Assembly: GCF_051521505.1 (NCBI RefSeq)
Contig: NZ_CP150356.1
Coordinates: forward strand, 10,664,001 to 10,728,000
Direction of reading: 5' to 3'
Source of the DNA: Sorangium sp025924095
GTDB lineage: Bacteria > Myxococcota_A > Polyangia > Polyangiales > Polyangiaceae
Length of the DNA: 64,000 bases
The translations under genes were made by a program, and so were the position numbers. The notes under the pieces are model-generated. The model searched no databases. It was not told the DNA's origin and was given only the letters and a program-made list of their open reading frames with translations. Positions 32,353 through 41,316 of this stretch are shown piece after piece. Numbering within the stretch: the stretch's first letter is position 1; each line of letters begins with the position of its first letter.

Positions 32353-34458
32353 TCAGTGGACCCGCATCCCCGGCTTCGCCCCCGAGTCGGGCGAGAGCAG
32401 GTGCACCGTCTCGTCCCCCGCCGCCAGCACCATCCCCTCGCTGAGGCCGAACTTCATCTTCCGCGGCGCCAGGTTGGCGCACACGATGACGAGCCGCCCG
32501 ACAAGGTCCTCCGGCTTGTAGTGCGCCTTGATCCCGGCAAACACCGTTCGCCGCGCCTCCCCGCCGAGCGAGACGGTCAGCTTGAGCAGCTTCTTCGCCT
32601 CGGGCACGTGCTCCGCCGCGACGATGCGCGCCACGCGCAGGTCGACCTTGGTGAAGTCGTCGATCGTGCACTCCGGCGCGAGCGGCTCCTTGGCGAGCGC
32701 CGCGCCGTCGTCCTCGGCGGCCGCGCCCTCCGCCTGGCCCGCGGCCGGCGCCCCCGCCGCTGCCGGCGCCTCCGCCGCCACGGCCGCTGCCGGCGCTCCC
32801 GCCGCCCCGCCCGCCGCAGCCTCCTCGGCCGGGCGGCTCTCCGTGATCATCTTCTCCACTGCAGCCGGATCGACCCGCTTCATGAGGTGCTCATACGCGG
32901 CCACCGGCGTCCCCACAAGCGGCGTCTTCGCGAGCTCCCACCGGTCCATCGGGCACCCGAGCAGCCGCGCGACGCCGTCGGCCAGCTTCGGCACCACCGG
33001 CGCCAGGTAGACCACGATCTGCCGGAACAGGTTGAGCGCCACGGTGCACACCGCCTGCACCTCGGCCTTCTTCTCCGGCTGCTTCGCCAGCGCCCATGGC
33101 TGCATCCGGTCGACATACTCGTTCGCCCGATCCGCCAGCGACACGATGATCCTCGTCGCCTTCGCGTAGTCGAACGCCGCGTACGCCGCCCCGATCGCGT
33201 CCGCCTCCGCCGCGGCCGCCGCGAACAGCCCCCCGTCGTCCGGATAGGCCGCCGACAGGCCCGTCTGGGCCACGAAGCGCGAGGATCGGCTCGCCAGGTT
33301 CACGACCTTGTTCACGAGCTCGGCGTTCACCTTGTTCACGAGCTCTTCCAGGTTCAGGTCGATGTCGTCGACCTTCGAGCTCAGCTTGCTCGCGTAGTAA
33401 TATCGCAGGTACGCCGGGTCGAGGTGCTTCAGGTACGTCGAGGCCAGCACGAACGTGCCTTTGCTCTTCGACATCTTCTCTCCGTTGACCGTCAGGAACC
33501 CGTGCACCTGCACGCGAGACGGCAGCGAGAAGCGCGCGGCCCTGAGCATCGCCGGCCAGAAGAGCGTGTGGAAATAGACGATATCCTTCCCGATGACATG
33601 GACGATCTCGGTCTCCTCGGATCGCCACCAGTCGTCGAACGCCTCGCCCTCCCGATCGCACCACTCCTTGCTTGCGGCCATGTACCCGATCGGCGCGTCG
33701 AACCAGACATACCAGTAGTTCCCGGGCGCGTCGGGGATCTCGAACCCGAAGTACGGCGCAGGGCGCGATACGTCCCAGTCGCGCAGGGGCTCCGACAGGA
33801 AGTGGCCCGCGAGGTAGTTCGCGATCTCCTTCGGCATCCGCCCCTCGCCCTGCGTCCAGGTCGAGAGGAACGGCCGCTCCGGCTCGATGGCCACCATGAG
33901 GTGCTGCGCGCTGCGCACCTCGGGCCGCGCGCCCGTGAGCGCGCTCCTCGGCTCGACGAGATCCGTGGCGGCGTAGGTCGAGCCGCACCGGTCGCAGCTG
34001 TCGCCGTACTGGTCCGCGGCCCCGCACTTCGGGCAGGTGCCCTTGACGAAGCGATCCGCCAGGAACATGCCCTCCTTCGGGTCGAAGAGCTGCGTGACGT
34101 CCTTCGTGGTCACCATGCCGCGCTCGCGCAGCGACGCCCAGATCTGCTCACAAAGCGCCCGGTTCGCGGGCGAGTTCGTGCTGCCGTAATGGTCGAACCG
34201 GATCTGGAACGCCGCGAAATCGCGCTGGTGCGCCGCGCTCATGTCGGCGATGACGTCGGCCTCGCTCCGCCCCTCCTGCCTCGCGCGGATCATGATGGCC
34301 GTGCCGTGGGTGTCGTCGGCGCACAGGTAGATGCACCTCCGCCCGATCATGCGCCAGTAGCGCGCGAGGATGTCGGTCTGCGTGTACTCGACGAGGTGGC
34401 CGATATGGATGTGCCCGTTGGCGTAGGGGAGCGCGCTGGTGAGCAGGAGCCGTTTCAT
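32353..34458 (-). CDS. metG: Methionyl-tRNA synthetase with C-terminal tRNA-binding domain
   Basis: A 701-residue enzyme that charges tRNA-Met for initiation and elongation. The ATG at 34458 begins MKRLLLTSALPYANGHIHIGH, standard for the family. It has the HIGH-type motif at 16-21, a zinc knuckle CPKCGAADQYGDSCDRC (about 147-163), and KMSKSKGTF at about 327. The anticodon-binding helical domain follows, then an Ala/Glu-rich linker (about 545-600). Residues 605-701 are a Trbp111/EMAP-II-like OB domain (DLRVARIVAAEHVPEAKKLL), which aids tRNA binding and often gives dimers. Class I aminoacyl-tRNA synthetase of the long bacterial type. Divergent from the dps-like gene. Confidence 0.97.
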   Translation of the reverse strand: MKRLLLTSALPYANGHIHIGHLVEYTQTDILARYWRMIGRRCIYLCADDTHGTAIMIRARQEGRSEADVIADMSAAHQRDFAAFQIRFDHYGSTNSPANRALCEQIWASLRERGMVTTKDVTQLFDPKEGMFLADRFVKGTCPKCGAADQYGDSCDRCGSTYAATDLVEPRSALTGARPEVRSAQHLMVAIEPERPFLSTWTQGEGRMPKEIANYLAGHFLSEPLRDWDVSRPAPYFGFEIPDAPGNYWYVWFDAPIGYMAASKEWCDREGEAFDDWWRSEETEIVHVIGKDIVYFHTLFWPAMLRAARFSLPSRVQVHGFLTVNGEKMSKSKGTFVLASTYLKHLDPAYLRYYYASKLSSKVDDIDLNLEELVNKVNAELVNKVVNLASRSSRFVAQTGLSAAYPDDGGLFAAAAAEADAIGAAYAAFDYAKATRIIVSLADRANEYVDRMQPWALAKQPEKKAEVQAVCTVALNLFRQIVVYLAPVVPKLADGVARLLGCPMDRWELAKTPLVGTPVAAYEHLMKRVDPAAVEKMITESRPAEEAAAGGAAGAPAAAVAAEAPAAAGAPAAGQAEGAAAEDDGAALAKEPLAPECTIDDFTKVDLRVARIVAAEHVPEAKKLLKLTVSLGGEARRTVFAGIKAHYKPEDLVGRLVIVCANLAPRKMKFGLSEGMVLAAGDETVHLLSPDSGAKPGMRVH

Positions 34459-34628
34459 GCTGCGCTCGACTTTGCACGAGATCCCGGCCGGAGGCGAGCG
34501 GCCGATGCGGCGCGGCGCGCCGCGTCTGGCCCGGCCGCCCCGCGCGGAGGCGACTCCGGGCCTCCGCCCTTGGACGGAGCGGGCAGCCGCTTTAGATATC
34601 CGATGAACCGAGCGACGTGGAGGGGACC

Positions 34629-35240
34629 ATGACATCGAAGCGCCAGCAGCAACAACGTGGGAATGGCGGAGAAACGCGGGCGCTGGAGGCCCAGCCGCTC
34701 CTGCGCCAGCGGAGCAGAGAGATCCAGCCTTTCGGGACGATCGTGGAGTATCCGCTATCGCTCGACGCGAAGAAGCGCGCGCCGAGCGTCCAGGTGCTCA
34801 ATCAGATCCTGGTCGACACGCTCGTCCTCCGCGATCTCTACAAGAAGCACCACTGGCAGGTATCCGGGCCGACCTTCTACCCGCTGCACCTGCTCTTCGA
34901 CAAGCATTTCAAGGAGCAGACCGCGCTCATCGACCTGCTCGGCGAGCGCGTGCAGACCCTGGGCGGCGTCGCCGTCGCCATGGCGCACGACGTCGCGGAG
35001 ATGACGAAGGTCGCGCGGCCGCCCCGCGGCCGCGAGCAGGTGCCCGCCCAGCTGTCGCGCCTCCTCGACGCGCACGAGGTGATCCTCGCGGAGACGCGCG
35101 AGGCGGTGAGGATCACGACCGAGAACCGCGACGACGGCACCGCCGACCTGCTCATGAGCGACGTCCTCCGCACGAACGAGATGCACGTGTGGTTCCTGTC
35201 CGAGCACCTCGTCGACACGCCCCTCGTCCGCGCCACCTGA
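34629..35240 (+). CDS. dps: Dps/ferritin-like DNA-protection protein
   Basis: A 203-residue protein from the ATG at 34629, with GGAGG five bases before GGACC-ATG. The core (about 45-200) shows the Dps dinuclear site split between subunits: His in KKHHWQVSGPTFYPLH and the Asp/Glu in LFDKHFKEQTALIDLLGER. Dps forms dodecamers that bind DNA and oxidise ferrous iron with peroxide. The N-terminal 40 residues are Gln/Arg-rich and basic (TSKRQQQQRGNGGE), longer than in E. coli Dps, and could provide DNA contact. It is divergent from metG across 170 bp. Confidence 0.85.
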   Translation: MTSKRQQQQRGNGGETRALEAQPLLRQRSREIQPFGTIVEYPLSLDAKKRAPSVQVLNQILVDTLVLRDLYKKHHWQVSGPTFYPLHLLFDKHFKEQTALIDLLGERVQTLGGVAVAMAHDVAEMTKVARPPRGREQVPAQLSRLLDAHEVILAETREAVRITTENRDDGTADLLMSDVLRTNEMHVWFLSEHLVDTPLVRAT

Positions 35241-35421
35241 GCCCCGGCCCGCCCTCGCCCGCGCCGCACAGGCCACCGGCCAGACCGCTCGCGCGGACCC
35301 GCCGCCGACCCCCCCCACCCGCCGGCGCCTCCGGCCCTCCGGGCCCGCCCCGGAAATCGACAGGGCGCGCGTAACCTTTCCGGGCCCCCGATCGTGGTAC
35401 CGCCACGAAAGGGAAATCGTG

Positions 35422-36711
35422 ATGAAAACTACAAAAGACGTGGTGGTGGTCGGCGGCGGGCTCGCGGGCCTCGCGGCGGCGGCGTACCTGGGACGGGCGG
35501 GTCGATCCGTCGCCCTCGTCGAGAAGGCGCACGCGCCGGGCGGCCGCGCGGCCACGCAGGAGAGCCACGGCTTCTCGCTGAACCTCGGCGCCCACGCGCT
35601 CTACCGCGGCGGCGCGGCGCAGGAGGTGCTCCGCGAGCTCGGGGTCCGGTACACGGGCGCGCCGCCGCCCGCGTCGGGCGCGTTCGCGTTCGACCGCGGC
35701 GCCTTCCACACCCTGCCGTCCGGCGCCCTGTCGCTCCTCACGACGGGCCTCTTCGGCCTCGCCGCGAAGCTCGAGATGGGCCGCGTCCTCGGCGGCCTCG
35801 CCGCGCTGAGCCCCGCGCCGCTCGCGGCGGTCTCTGTCTCGGCCTGGCTCCGCGACGCCTTCCGGACGCCCGAGGTGCGCCGCTTCGTCGGCATGCTCGT
35901 CCGGCTGACGACCTACTGCGCCGACGCCGATCGCCAGAGCGCCGGCGCCGCGCTCGCCCAGGTGCAGCTCGCCCTGAGCCAGGGCGTGCTCTACCTCGAC
36001 GGCGGCTGGCAGACGCTCGTCGACGGCCTGCGCGGCGCCGCGGAGGCGGCCGGCGTCGAGATCCTCACCGGCGCGCGGGCGACGCGCGTCGCGGTCGAGG
36101 ACGGCGCCGTCTCCTTCGTGGAGCTCGCGAACGGCGACCGCCTCGGCGCCGGCGCCGTCCTGCTCGCCGCGAGCCCGCGCGCCGCCGCCGCGCTCGCGCC
36201 CGACGTCCCGGCGCACGCCGCGCACGCCGAGCGCGCCGTCCCGGTCCGCGCCGCGTGCCTCGACGTCGCGCTGTCCCGGCTGCCTCACCCGCGCTTCCGC
36301 TTCGTGATGGGCATCGACCGCCCCCTCTACCTGTCGCTCCACTCCGGGGTCGCGCGGCTCGCCCCCGAGGGCGGCGCCGTCTTCCACGCCGCCCTTTACG
36401 GCCCCGAGCTCGCCGGCGGCGACGCCGAACGCGAGCTCCAGGACCTCCTCGAGCGCGCGCAGCCGGGCTACCGCGACGTGCTCGTCGAGCGCCGCTTCCT
36501 GCCCTCGCTCGTCGTCTCCAACGCCGTGGTCGCCGCCGAGGGGGGCGGCTACGCGGGGCGCCCCGGCGTCCGCGTCCCGGAGGTCGACGGGCTCTTTCTC
36601 GCGGGCGACTGGGTCGGACCGACGGGCATGCTCGCCGACGCGAGCCTCGGCAGCGCGCGGGACGCCGCCGCGGCCCTCCTCGCGCGCCGGGCGCTCGACC
36701 GCGCGGCGTGA
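35422..36711 (+). CDS. FAD-dependent oxidoreductase of the phytoene desaturase (CrtI) superfamily
   Basis: A 429-residue flavoprotein. The N-terminal Rossmann motif is VVVVGGGLAGLAAAAYLGRAG followed by the acidic ribose-binding residue in LVEKAHAPGGRA. The C-terminal FAD motif is VDGLFLAGDWVGPTGMLADAS. The family includes carotenoid desaturases, isomerases and amine oxidases; this short form with a small substrate domain is not a typical CrtI. The substrate is unknown. The start is the ATG at 35422 or the GTG just before it at 35419. It is followed after 20 bp by an ECF sigma factor gene, probably in one operon. Confidence 0.82.
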   Translation: MKTTKDVVVVGGGLAGLAAAAYLGRAGRSVALVEKAHAPGGRAATQESHGFSLNLGAHALYRGGAAQEVLRELGVRYTGAPPPASGAFAFDRGAFHTLPSGALSLLTTGLFGLAAKLEMGRVLGGLAALSPAPLAAVSVSAWLRDAFRTPEVRRFVGMLVRLTTYCADADRQSAGAALAQVQLALSQGVLYLDGGWQTLVDGLRGAAEAAGVEILTGARATRVAVEDGAVSFVELANGDRLGAGAVLLAASPRAAAALAPDVPAHAAHAERAVPVRAACLDVALSRLPHPRFRFVMGIDRPLYLSLHSGVARLAPEGGAVFHAALYGPELAGGDAERELQDLLERAQPGYRDVLVERRFLPSLVVSNAVVAAEGGGYAGRPGVRVPEVDGLFLAGDWVGPTGMLADASLGSARDAAAALLARRALDRAA

Positions 36712-36731
36712 CGGGGTTACCCGGGCGCTCC

Positions 36732-37724
36732 ATGAGCAGCTCCACGGCCTCCTCCGCCTCCTCGGCCCCCGGCGCGGCGCTCGCCCCTCCCCCGAGCTTC
36801 GTCGCCGCGAGCTACCGCGAGGACGAGCGCTTCCTCTGGGCGCTCTCCTACCGGCTCACCGGCAGCGCCGCCGACGCGGACGACATCGTGCAGGAGACGT
36901 TCGTCCGCGCGCTGGAGCGCCCGCCTGCGCGCACGGACGAGCCTGTACGCCCGTGGCTCGCGCGCGTCGCGCTCAACCTCGGCCGCGACGCCCTCCGGCG
37001 CCGCAAGCGCTGCGCCTACGACGGCCCGTGGCTCCCCTCGCCGATCGAGGCGGAGCCCGAGCCCCCGTCGTTCGAGATCCCGGGCAAGGACGGCACCGAG
37101 GGCCGCTACGATCTCCTCGAGAGCGCGTCCTTCGCCTTCCTGATCGCGCTCGAGGCGCTCACCCCGCAGCAGCGCGCCGTGCTCCTGCTCCGCGACGTCT
37201 TCGACTACTCGGTGCAGGAGACCGCCGACGCGCTCGCCCTGTCGGAGGCCAGCGTGAAGACCACGCACCACCGCGCCCGCCGCGCGCTCGAGCCGTACGA
37301 GCGCGAGCGCTGCCGCCCCTCGCCCGAGCTCGTCGAGCGGTCGGGCGCGGCGCTCATGCGCTTCCTGCAGGCCCTCGCGACGCAGGACGTCCCCGCCATC
37401 GAGGCGCTCCTCAGCGAGGGCGTCCGCGTCGTCAACGACGCGAACGGCGAGTACAAGGCGGCGCGCCGGATCGTCGTCGGCCCGAACCGGGTCGCGCGGT
37501 TCTTCGTCGGCCTGCTGCGGCATGAGGGCGGCCGGGAGCTCCGTCACGAGATCCGCCTCATCAACGGCCTCCCGGCGCTCGTCGTCGAGCGCCGGGCCGG
37601 CGTGGACAGGCTGGCTCCGAGGTACGTCCTCCGCTGCGACGTCGACGCGCGCGGCCGCATCACGGCGATCCACGGCGTGCTCGCCTCGCGCAAGCTGACG
37701 GCCGTGAAGGCGCTCACCCCGTGA
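36732..37724 (+). CDS. ECF sigma factor with SnoaL-like C-terminal domain (ECF41-like)
   Basis: A 330-residue sigma factor. Region 2 (about 25-95) includes DADDIVQETFVRALE, and region 4 (about 135-190) includes LTPQQRAVLLLRDVFDYSVQETADALAL. Between them is a linker with GPWLPSP, close to the WLPEP motif typical of ECF41 factors. Residues 200-330 are a SnoaL-like domain (ALMRFLQALATQDVPAIEALL, DANGEYKAARRIVVG) that in ECF41 proteins regulates the factor in place of a separate anti-sigma. The DGGGK motif is replaced by DANGEYK. No anti-sigma gene is adjacent. The ECF41 group is typically next to oxidoreductase-type genes; here the CrtI-like gene 20 bp upstream fits. Confidence 0.88.
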   Translation: MSSSTASSASSAPGAALAPPPSFVAASYREDERFLWALSYRLTGSAADADDIVQETFVRALERPPARTDEPVRPWLARVALNLGRDALRRRKRCAYDGPWLPSPIEAEPEPPSFEIPGKDGTEGRYDLLESASFAFLIALEALTPQQRAVLLLRDVFDYSVQETADALALSEASVKTTHHRARRALEPYERERCRPSPELVERSGAALMRFLQALATQDVPAIEALLSEGVRVVNDANGEYKAARRIVVGPNRVARFFVGLLRHEGGRELRHEIRLINGLPALVVERRAGVDRLAPRYVLRCDVDARGRITAIHGVLASRKLTAVKALTP

Positions 37725-37768
37725 GCGCGGCGGCGAGATCGAGAGAGCGCGGCGAGGAGACAGCCCCT

Positions 37769-37818
37769 GCCGGCCGAGCACTGGAGTGAGTCATGTCGCG
37801 GGGCGTGCTTCGGCCGGC
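37769..37818. terminator. Imperfect hairpin after the ECF sigma gene
   Basis: GCCGGCCGAGCAC (37769-37781) pairs with GTGCTTCGGCCGGC (37805-37818) with one bulged base and a 23-base loop, in the gap between the convergent sigma-factor and PHA-type genes. Terminator by position only. Confidence 0.35.
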
Positions 37819-37886
37819 GAAGTCGAACCTGTCACCGCAAGGTAGCGCCGGCCGGCGTTCATGTCCACGGCGGAACAGGCCGCTCG

Positions 37887-38219
37887 CTAGGCAGTTTTGC
37901 CAGCTCCCTGAGCCCGTTCCTTGTGCGCCTCTCCGATGAAGTGGCGAACCTCTTTATCGATGGCGCCGATCGCCACTCCCTTGAAGGGGCGCAGGAGGAA
38001 CGGCACGTCGAGATCGACGTCCACGGCGCCGGGGCGGAGCTCCATGCTGCCTTTCAGCTTGACCCCCTTCACCGAGAAGCCGAGCTCGGCGCGCTTCTCG
38101 TCGAGCCACACGAGGAAGGGCGCGAACTCCGCGTACCGCTCTCGGTATTGCGCGATCGCTCGTTCGGTGACCACCTTCGCCTCGGCGTCGTTCAGGTCGT
38201 GCTCAATCGTGTGCTTCAT
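37887..38219 (-). CDS. Small polyhydroxyalkanoate granule-associated-type protein
   Basis: A 110-residue protein from the ATG at 38219 (GAGG nine bases upstream). It matches the PHA-granule region protein family (PF09650 type): MKHTIEHDLNDAEAKVVTERAI, then a central YRERYAEFAPFLVWLDEKRAELGF and strands GVKLKGSMELRPGAVDVDLDVPFLLRPF, ending in a charged helix. Members accompany polyhydroxyalkanoate synthesis genes in some bacteria, but none is nearby, so a granule role here is by family only. The frame is open far upstream, but that part is Ser/Arg-rich and antisense to the next gene. Confidence 0.75.
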   Translation of the reverse strand: MKHTIEHDLNDAEAKVVTERAIAQYRERYAEFAPFLVWLDEKRAELGFSVKGVKLKGSMELRPGAVDVDLDVPFLLRPFKGVAIGAIDKEVRHFIGEAHKERAQGAGKTA

Positions 38220-38396
38220 GATGGGACCTCGCAGTTCGTATGGGGGCACATCGCCAGGATCGGCCAGGAGACCTTCCGTCGCGGGCGTCCGCTCGCAGGC
38301 GCGGCGCCCGGCCGATTTCCATCGGTGAGATATCACGGATGCGCGGAGCTCGCGGCCCTCGAGGACACGCGATGACTCACTTCTGTGCTCTGTGGC

Positions 38397-38416
38397 ATTT
38401 CGCCACGAGGCGAAAT
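38397..38416. promoter_or_regulatory. Perfect small inverted repeat upstream of the 38491 gene
   Basis: ATTTCGCC (38397-38404) and GGCGAAAT (38409-38416) pair perfectly around ACGA, in AT-rich DNA 75 bp before the lipoprotein start at 38491. It could be an operator or a leader hairpin; no family match. Confidence 0.35.
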
Positions 38417-38490
38417 TGCAGGTATTTGTGGGCTCGTGCGCATGCGCGCTGAGCCTGGCCGCGGGCACCGGTGATGCAAAGCCCTCTCTC

Positions 38491-39552
38491 ATGCGTGTGC
38501 GCGGCGCTCGATCCGGAGATCTCCTGGGGCGCGTGACCGCGCTCTGCCTGCTGGTGGGCGCCGGCGGGTGCGCCCTCCCCACGCGGATCACCTCGGTCGA
38601 TGAGGAGGTGGCCAGGGTCCAGACGCCGGCGGCGATCGACGAGGGGCTCCGGAAGCTGGAGGAGGCGGAGACCCAGCGGCGCGTCGAGCGGATGATGGCG
38701 AGCCCGGAGATGAGGGCGGCGCAGCGGCAGCTCATCGCCGGGCTGCTCGACGGGACGCTCGCCTCGCTGAGCGAGGAGGACCGCGCCGCGCGCATCGACG
38801 AGCTCACCGCGCAGTACATGCGGGGGGCCGTGCGGAGCGCGATGGACGGAGCGCTGGACGGAGCGCTGAGCGAGGACCGCCGGCGCGAGCTCCAGCGGGT
38901 GGCGGGATCGCTCGTGGCGGCGAGCGTCCGGCAGCTCAAGGAGAGCCTCGACGAGGCCGACCTCGGCCCGTCCGTGGCGACGGCGCTGCGGGAGCAGCTC
39001 GGCCCGGCGCTCCAGGGGGTGATCGCCGAGGACCTCGGCCCGGGGATGACCTCGCTGCTCGCCAGCGACGAGCTCCAGCGCGCGCTGGGCGCCACGGCGC
39101 GCGTCATCGGCCGCGAGATGGTCGCCGGCGCGAGCGACGCGCTCACCGAGGTGCAGCAGCGGGGCGGAACGCAGGACGGGTCGTTGCTCTCGCGCATCGG
39201 CCACCTCGCCGACGAGGGGGCGCAGCTCGTCAGCACGATCACCTGGCTGCTCGGCGCGGTCGCGGTCGCGCTCGCGGTCTGGGTGACGAGGCTGTTGATG
39301 CAGCGGAAGCGGTACCGGACCGAGACCGAGCAGCGCGCGCGGGCGCGCCTGCTCCTCGGGGCCATCGAGGCGTCCGAGGGCAAGCCCTGGTCGGACGAGC
39401 TCCTCGCGGCGCTCGAGGATCGCTTCCGCACCGAGGAGGAGGCGGCCGAGGTCCAGCTCCGCCGCGCCCGGCACCGGGTCCTCCGGGCGCGCGCCCGCGC
39501 GAACGGCGCGAGCGGCGCCGACGGCGGCCCGCCGAGCTCGTCACTCCCCTGA
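38491..39552 (+). CDS. Lipoprotein with helical domain and one membrane segment
   Basis: A 353-residue protein. The ATG at 38491 gives a signal peptide ending in the lipobox VGAGGC; the frame is open 99 bp earlier. Most of the chain is charged and helical (LRKLEEAETQRRVERMMASP, EDRAARIDELTAQYM). It has a regular ALDGALSEDRRRELQRVAG region and an amphipathic stretch to about residue 230. A hydrophobic segment ITWLLGAVAVALAVWVTRLL (about 248-267) and a basic, coiled-coil-like tail follow. With lipid anchor and transmembrane helix it would span the periplasm. No family recognised. It is read in the same direction as rseP, 93 bp upstream of it. Confidence 0.75.
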   Translation: MRVRGARSGDLLGRVTALCLLVGAGGCALPTRITSVDEEVARVQTPAAIDEGLRKLEEAETQRRVERMMASPEMRAAQRQLIAGLLDGTLASLSEEDRAARIDELTAQYMRGAVRSAMDGALDGALSEDRRRELQRVAGSLVAASVRQLKESLDEADLGPSVATALREQLGPALQGVIAEDLGPGMTSLLASDELQRALGATARVIGREMVAGASDALTEVQQRGGTQDGSLLSRIGHLADEGAQLVSTITWLLGAVAVALAVWVTRLLMQRKRYRTETEQRARARLLLGAIEASEGKPWSDELLAALEDRFRTEEEAAEVQLRRARHRVLRARARANGASGADGGPPSSSLP

Positions 39553-39645
39553 GCCGGCCCTCCACGCCGGAGCGCGCCGCGCCCCGGTGTGCCCCCAGTG
39601 GCCAGTGGTCACCGCGCCCGGCCTCGCGTAAAGACAACCGCCGCC

Positions 39646-41316
39646 GTGGACCTCCTGTATTTCGCGCTGCTCTGCTCCGTGCTCATTTTCGTGCACGAGC
39701 TCGGCCACTTCGTGTGCGCGAAGATCTTCGGCGTGAAGGTCCTCACCTTCTCGATCGGCTTCGGCCCCCGGGTGCTGCGCCTGCGGGGCCGGGAGACGGA
39801 GTACTGCATCGCGCTCCTGCCCCTGGGCGGCTTCGTGAAGATGCTCGAGGAGAACCGGCAGGAGGCCGTGCTCCCCGAGGATCGCAAGCGCACCTTCGAG
39901 TCCCAGGCGCTCTGGAAGCGCGTGATCATCGTCATGGCCGGCCCGGCGATGAACGTGCTCTTCCCGGTGCTCCTCTACTTCGCCGTCTTCATCGGGGAGA
40001 CGCGCTTCGTCCCGCCGACGGTCGGCGTGGTCCTGCCGGGGCACCCGGCCGAGGGCCGGCTCCTCCCGGGCGATCGCATCCTCGAGGTGGACGGCGAGCG
40101 CGTCAGCACCTTCGCCGAGCTCCACCGCATCGTCACCAAGAGCCCGAACCAGGAGCTCCGGCTCAAGGTGTTCCGCGACAAGGAGCACGTCGAGGTCACG
40201 GTCGTCCCGGAGGAGAAGGTCGTCCAGAAGCCGCTCGAGATCGTCGACCGGGTGGGCGAGATCGGCGTCAAGCCGAGCCGCCCAGCCGCCGTGGTCGGGG
40301 TCTCGCGGCCCGACTCGCCGGCGTTCCGCGCCGGGCTGCGCACGTTCGACGTGGTGACGGAGGTGCGCGGCACGCCCGTGAAGACCTTCGACGACCTGGA
40401 GCTCGCGCTCGAGGACAACCGCGGCGCCACGGTGCCGGTCACGTACCTGCGCCCGGTCCCGGTGCAGCGCGCGCTCGGCGGGCTGGCCGAGCTCGCCGTC
40501 TACGAGTCGGGCGTCGCCGCGCTGACCCCGGAGACCGGCCACGGCGACCTGCTCGCGCGGACCGGCATCGAGCCGGCCGACCTCTACGTCGCCGAGGTGC
40601 CCGAGGGCTCGGCCGAGTGGGACGCCGAGCTCCGGCCGGGCGATCGCATCGCCGAGGTCGACGGGGTCGAGGTCACCGCCTGGTCGACGTTCATCGAGCT
40701 GCTGTTCGCGGCGCCCGACCGGCCGCACGTCATCACGTGGCAGCGCTCGGGCCAGCGCAGGAGCGGCACCATCGAGCTCCGGCGCGAGGACTGGGTCGAC
40801 GAGTACGGCCAGCATCGCCCGCGCTTCTACCTGCGCGCGTCGAACTGGTCGCCGATGGTGGCCGAGCCCTATGTCGAGAGCCCGTCCGCGTTCCGGTTCG
40901 CCCTGGAGAGCGCCGTCGACGAGACGTACGACGTCATCCGGTTCATCGTGGTCGGGATCGTCCGCATCATGGAGGGCAAGGTCAGCATCTCCACGCTGGG
41001 CGGCCCCATCACGGTGTACGACGTCATCGGCGAGGAGGGCGCGAAGGGGGTCAGCTATTTCGTCTGGGCGATGGCGGTCATCTCGATCAACCTGGGGCTC
41101 ATCAACCTGCTGCCCATCCCCGTGCTCGACGGCGGTCATCTCCTGTTCTTCACGTTCGAGGCCGTGCTGCGGCGCCCGCTGCCGCTGCGCGTCCGCGAGA
41201 TCGCGAGCCTCGTCGGGCTCGTGGTGCTCATCGGCCTGATGGGCATCGCCTTCAAGAATGATGTCGAGCGCCGCTGGGACGTGATCCAGGGGCAGTTCAA
41301 GGAGCTCGTTGGCTGA
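39646..41316 (+). CDS. rseP: RseP-like site-2 (intramembrane) zinc metalloprotease
   Basis: A 556-residue membrane protease from the GTG at 39646 (the upstream open frame is Arg-rich and implausible). The first membrane helix carries HELGH (His17, Glu18, His21) and the last one LPIPVLDGGH (about 489-498), which supplies the third metal ligand. Between them lie two PDZ-type domains (about 125-200 and 205-390, with GDRILEVDGERV and GDRIAEVDGVEV). The family cleaves anti-sigma factors and other single-pass proteins within the membrane. The PDZ region is longer than in E. coli RseP. No anti-sigma is adjacent, but membrane-bound partners of ECF sigma factors occur at 54881 and 58635. Its last bases overlap the TTG start of the next gene. 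Confidence 0.92.
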   Translation: MDLLYFALLCSVLIFVHELGHFVCAKIFGVKVLTFSIGFGPRVLRLRGRETEYCIALLPLGGFVKMLEENRQEAVLPEDRKRTFESQALWKRVIIVMAGPAMNVLFPVLLYFAVFIGETRFVPPTVGVVLPGHPAEGRLLPGDRILEVDGERVSTFAELHRIVTKSPNQELRLKVFRDKEHVEVTVVPEEKVVQKPLEIVDRVGEIGVKPSRPAAVVGVSRPDSPAFRAGLRTFDVVTEVRGTPVKTFDDLELALEDNRGATVPVTYLRPVPVQRALGGLAELAVYESGVAALTPETGHGDLLARTGIEPADLYVAEVPEGSAEWDAELRPGDRIAEVDGVEVTAWSTFIELLFAAPDRPHVITWQRSGQRRSGTIELRREDWVDEYGQHRPRFYLRASNWSPMVAEPYVESPSAFRFALESAVDETYDVIRFIVVGIVRIMEGKVSISTLGGPITVYDVIGEEGAKGVSYFVWAMAVISINLGLINLLPIPVLDGGHLLFFTFEAVLRRPLPLRVREIASLVGLVVLIGLMGIAFKNDVERRWDVIQGQFKELVG

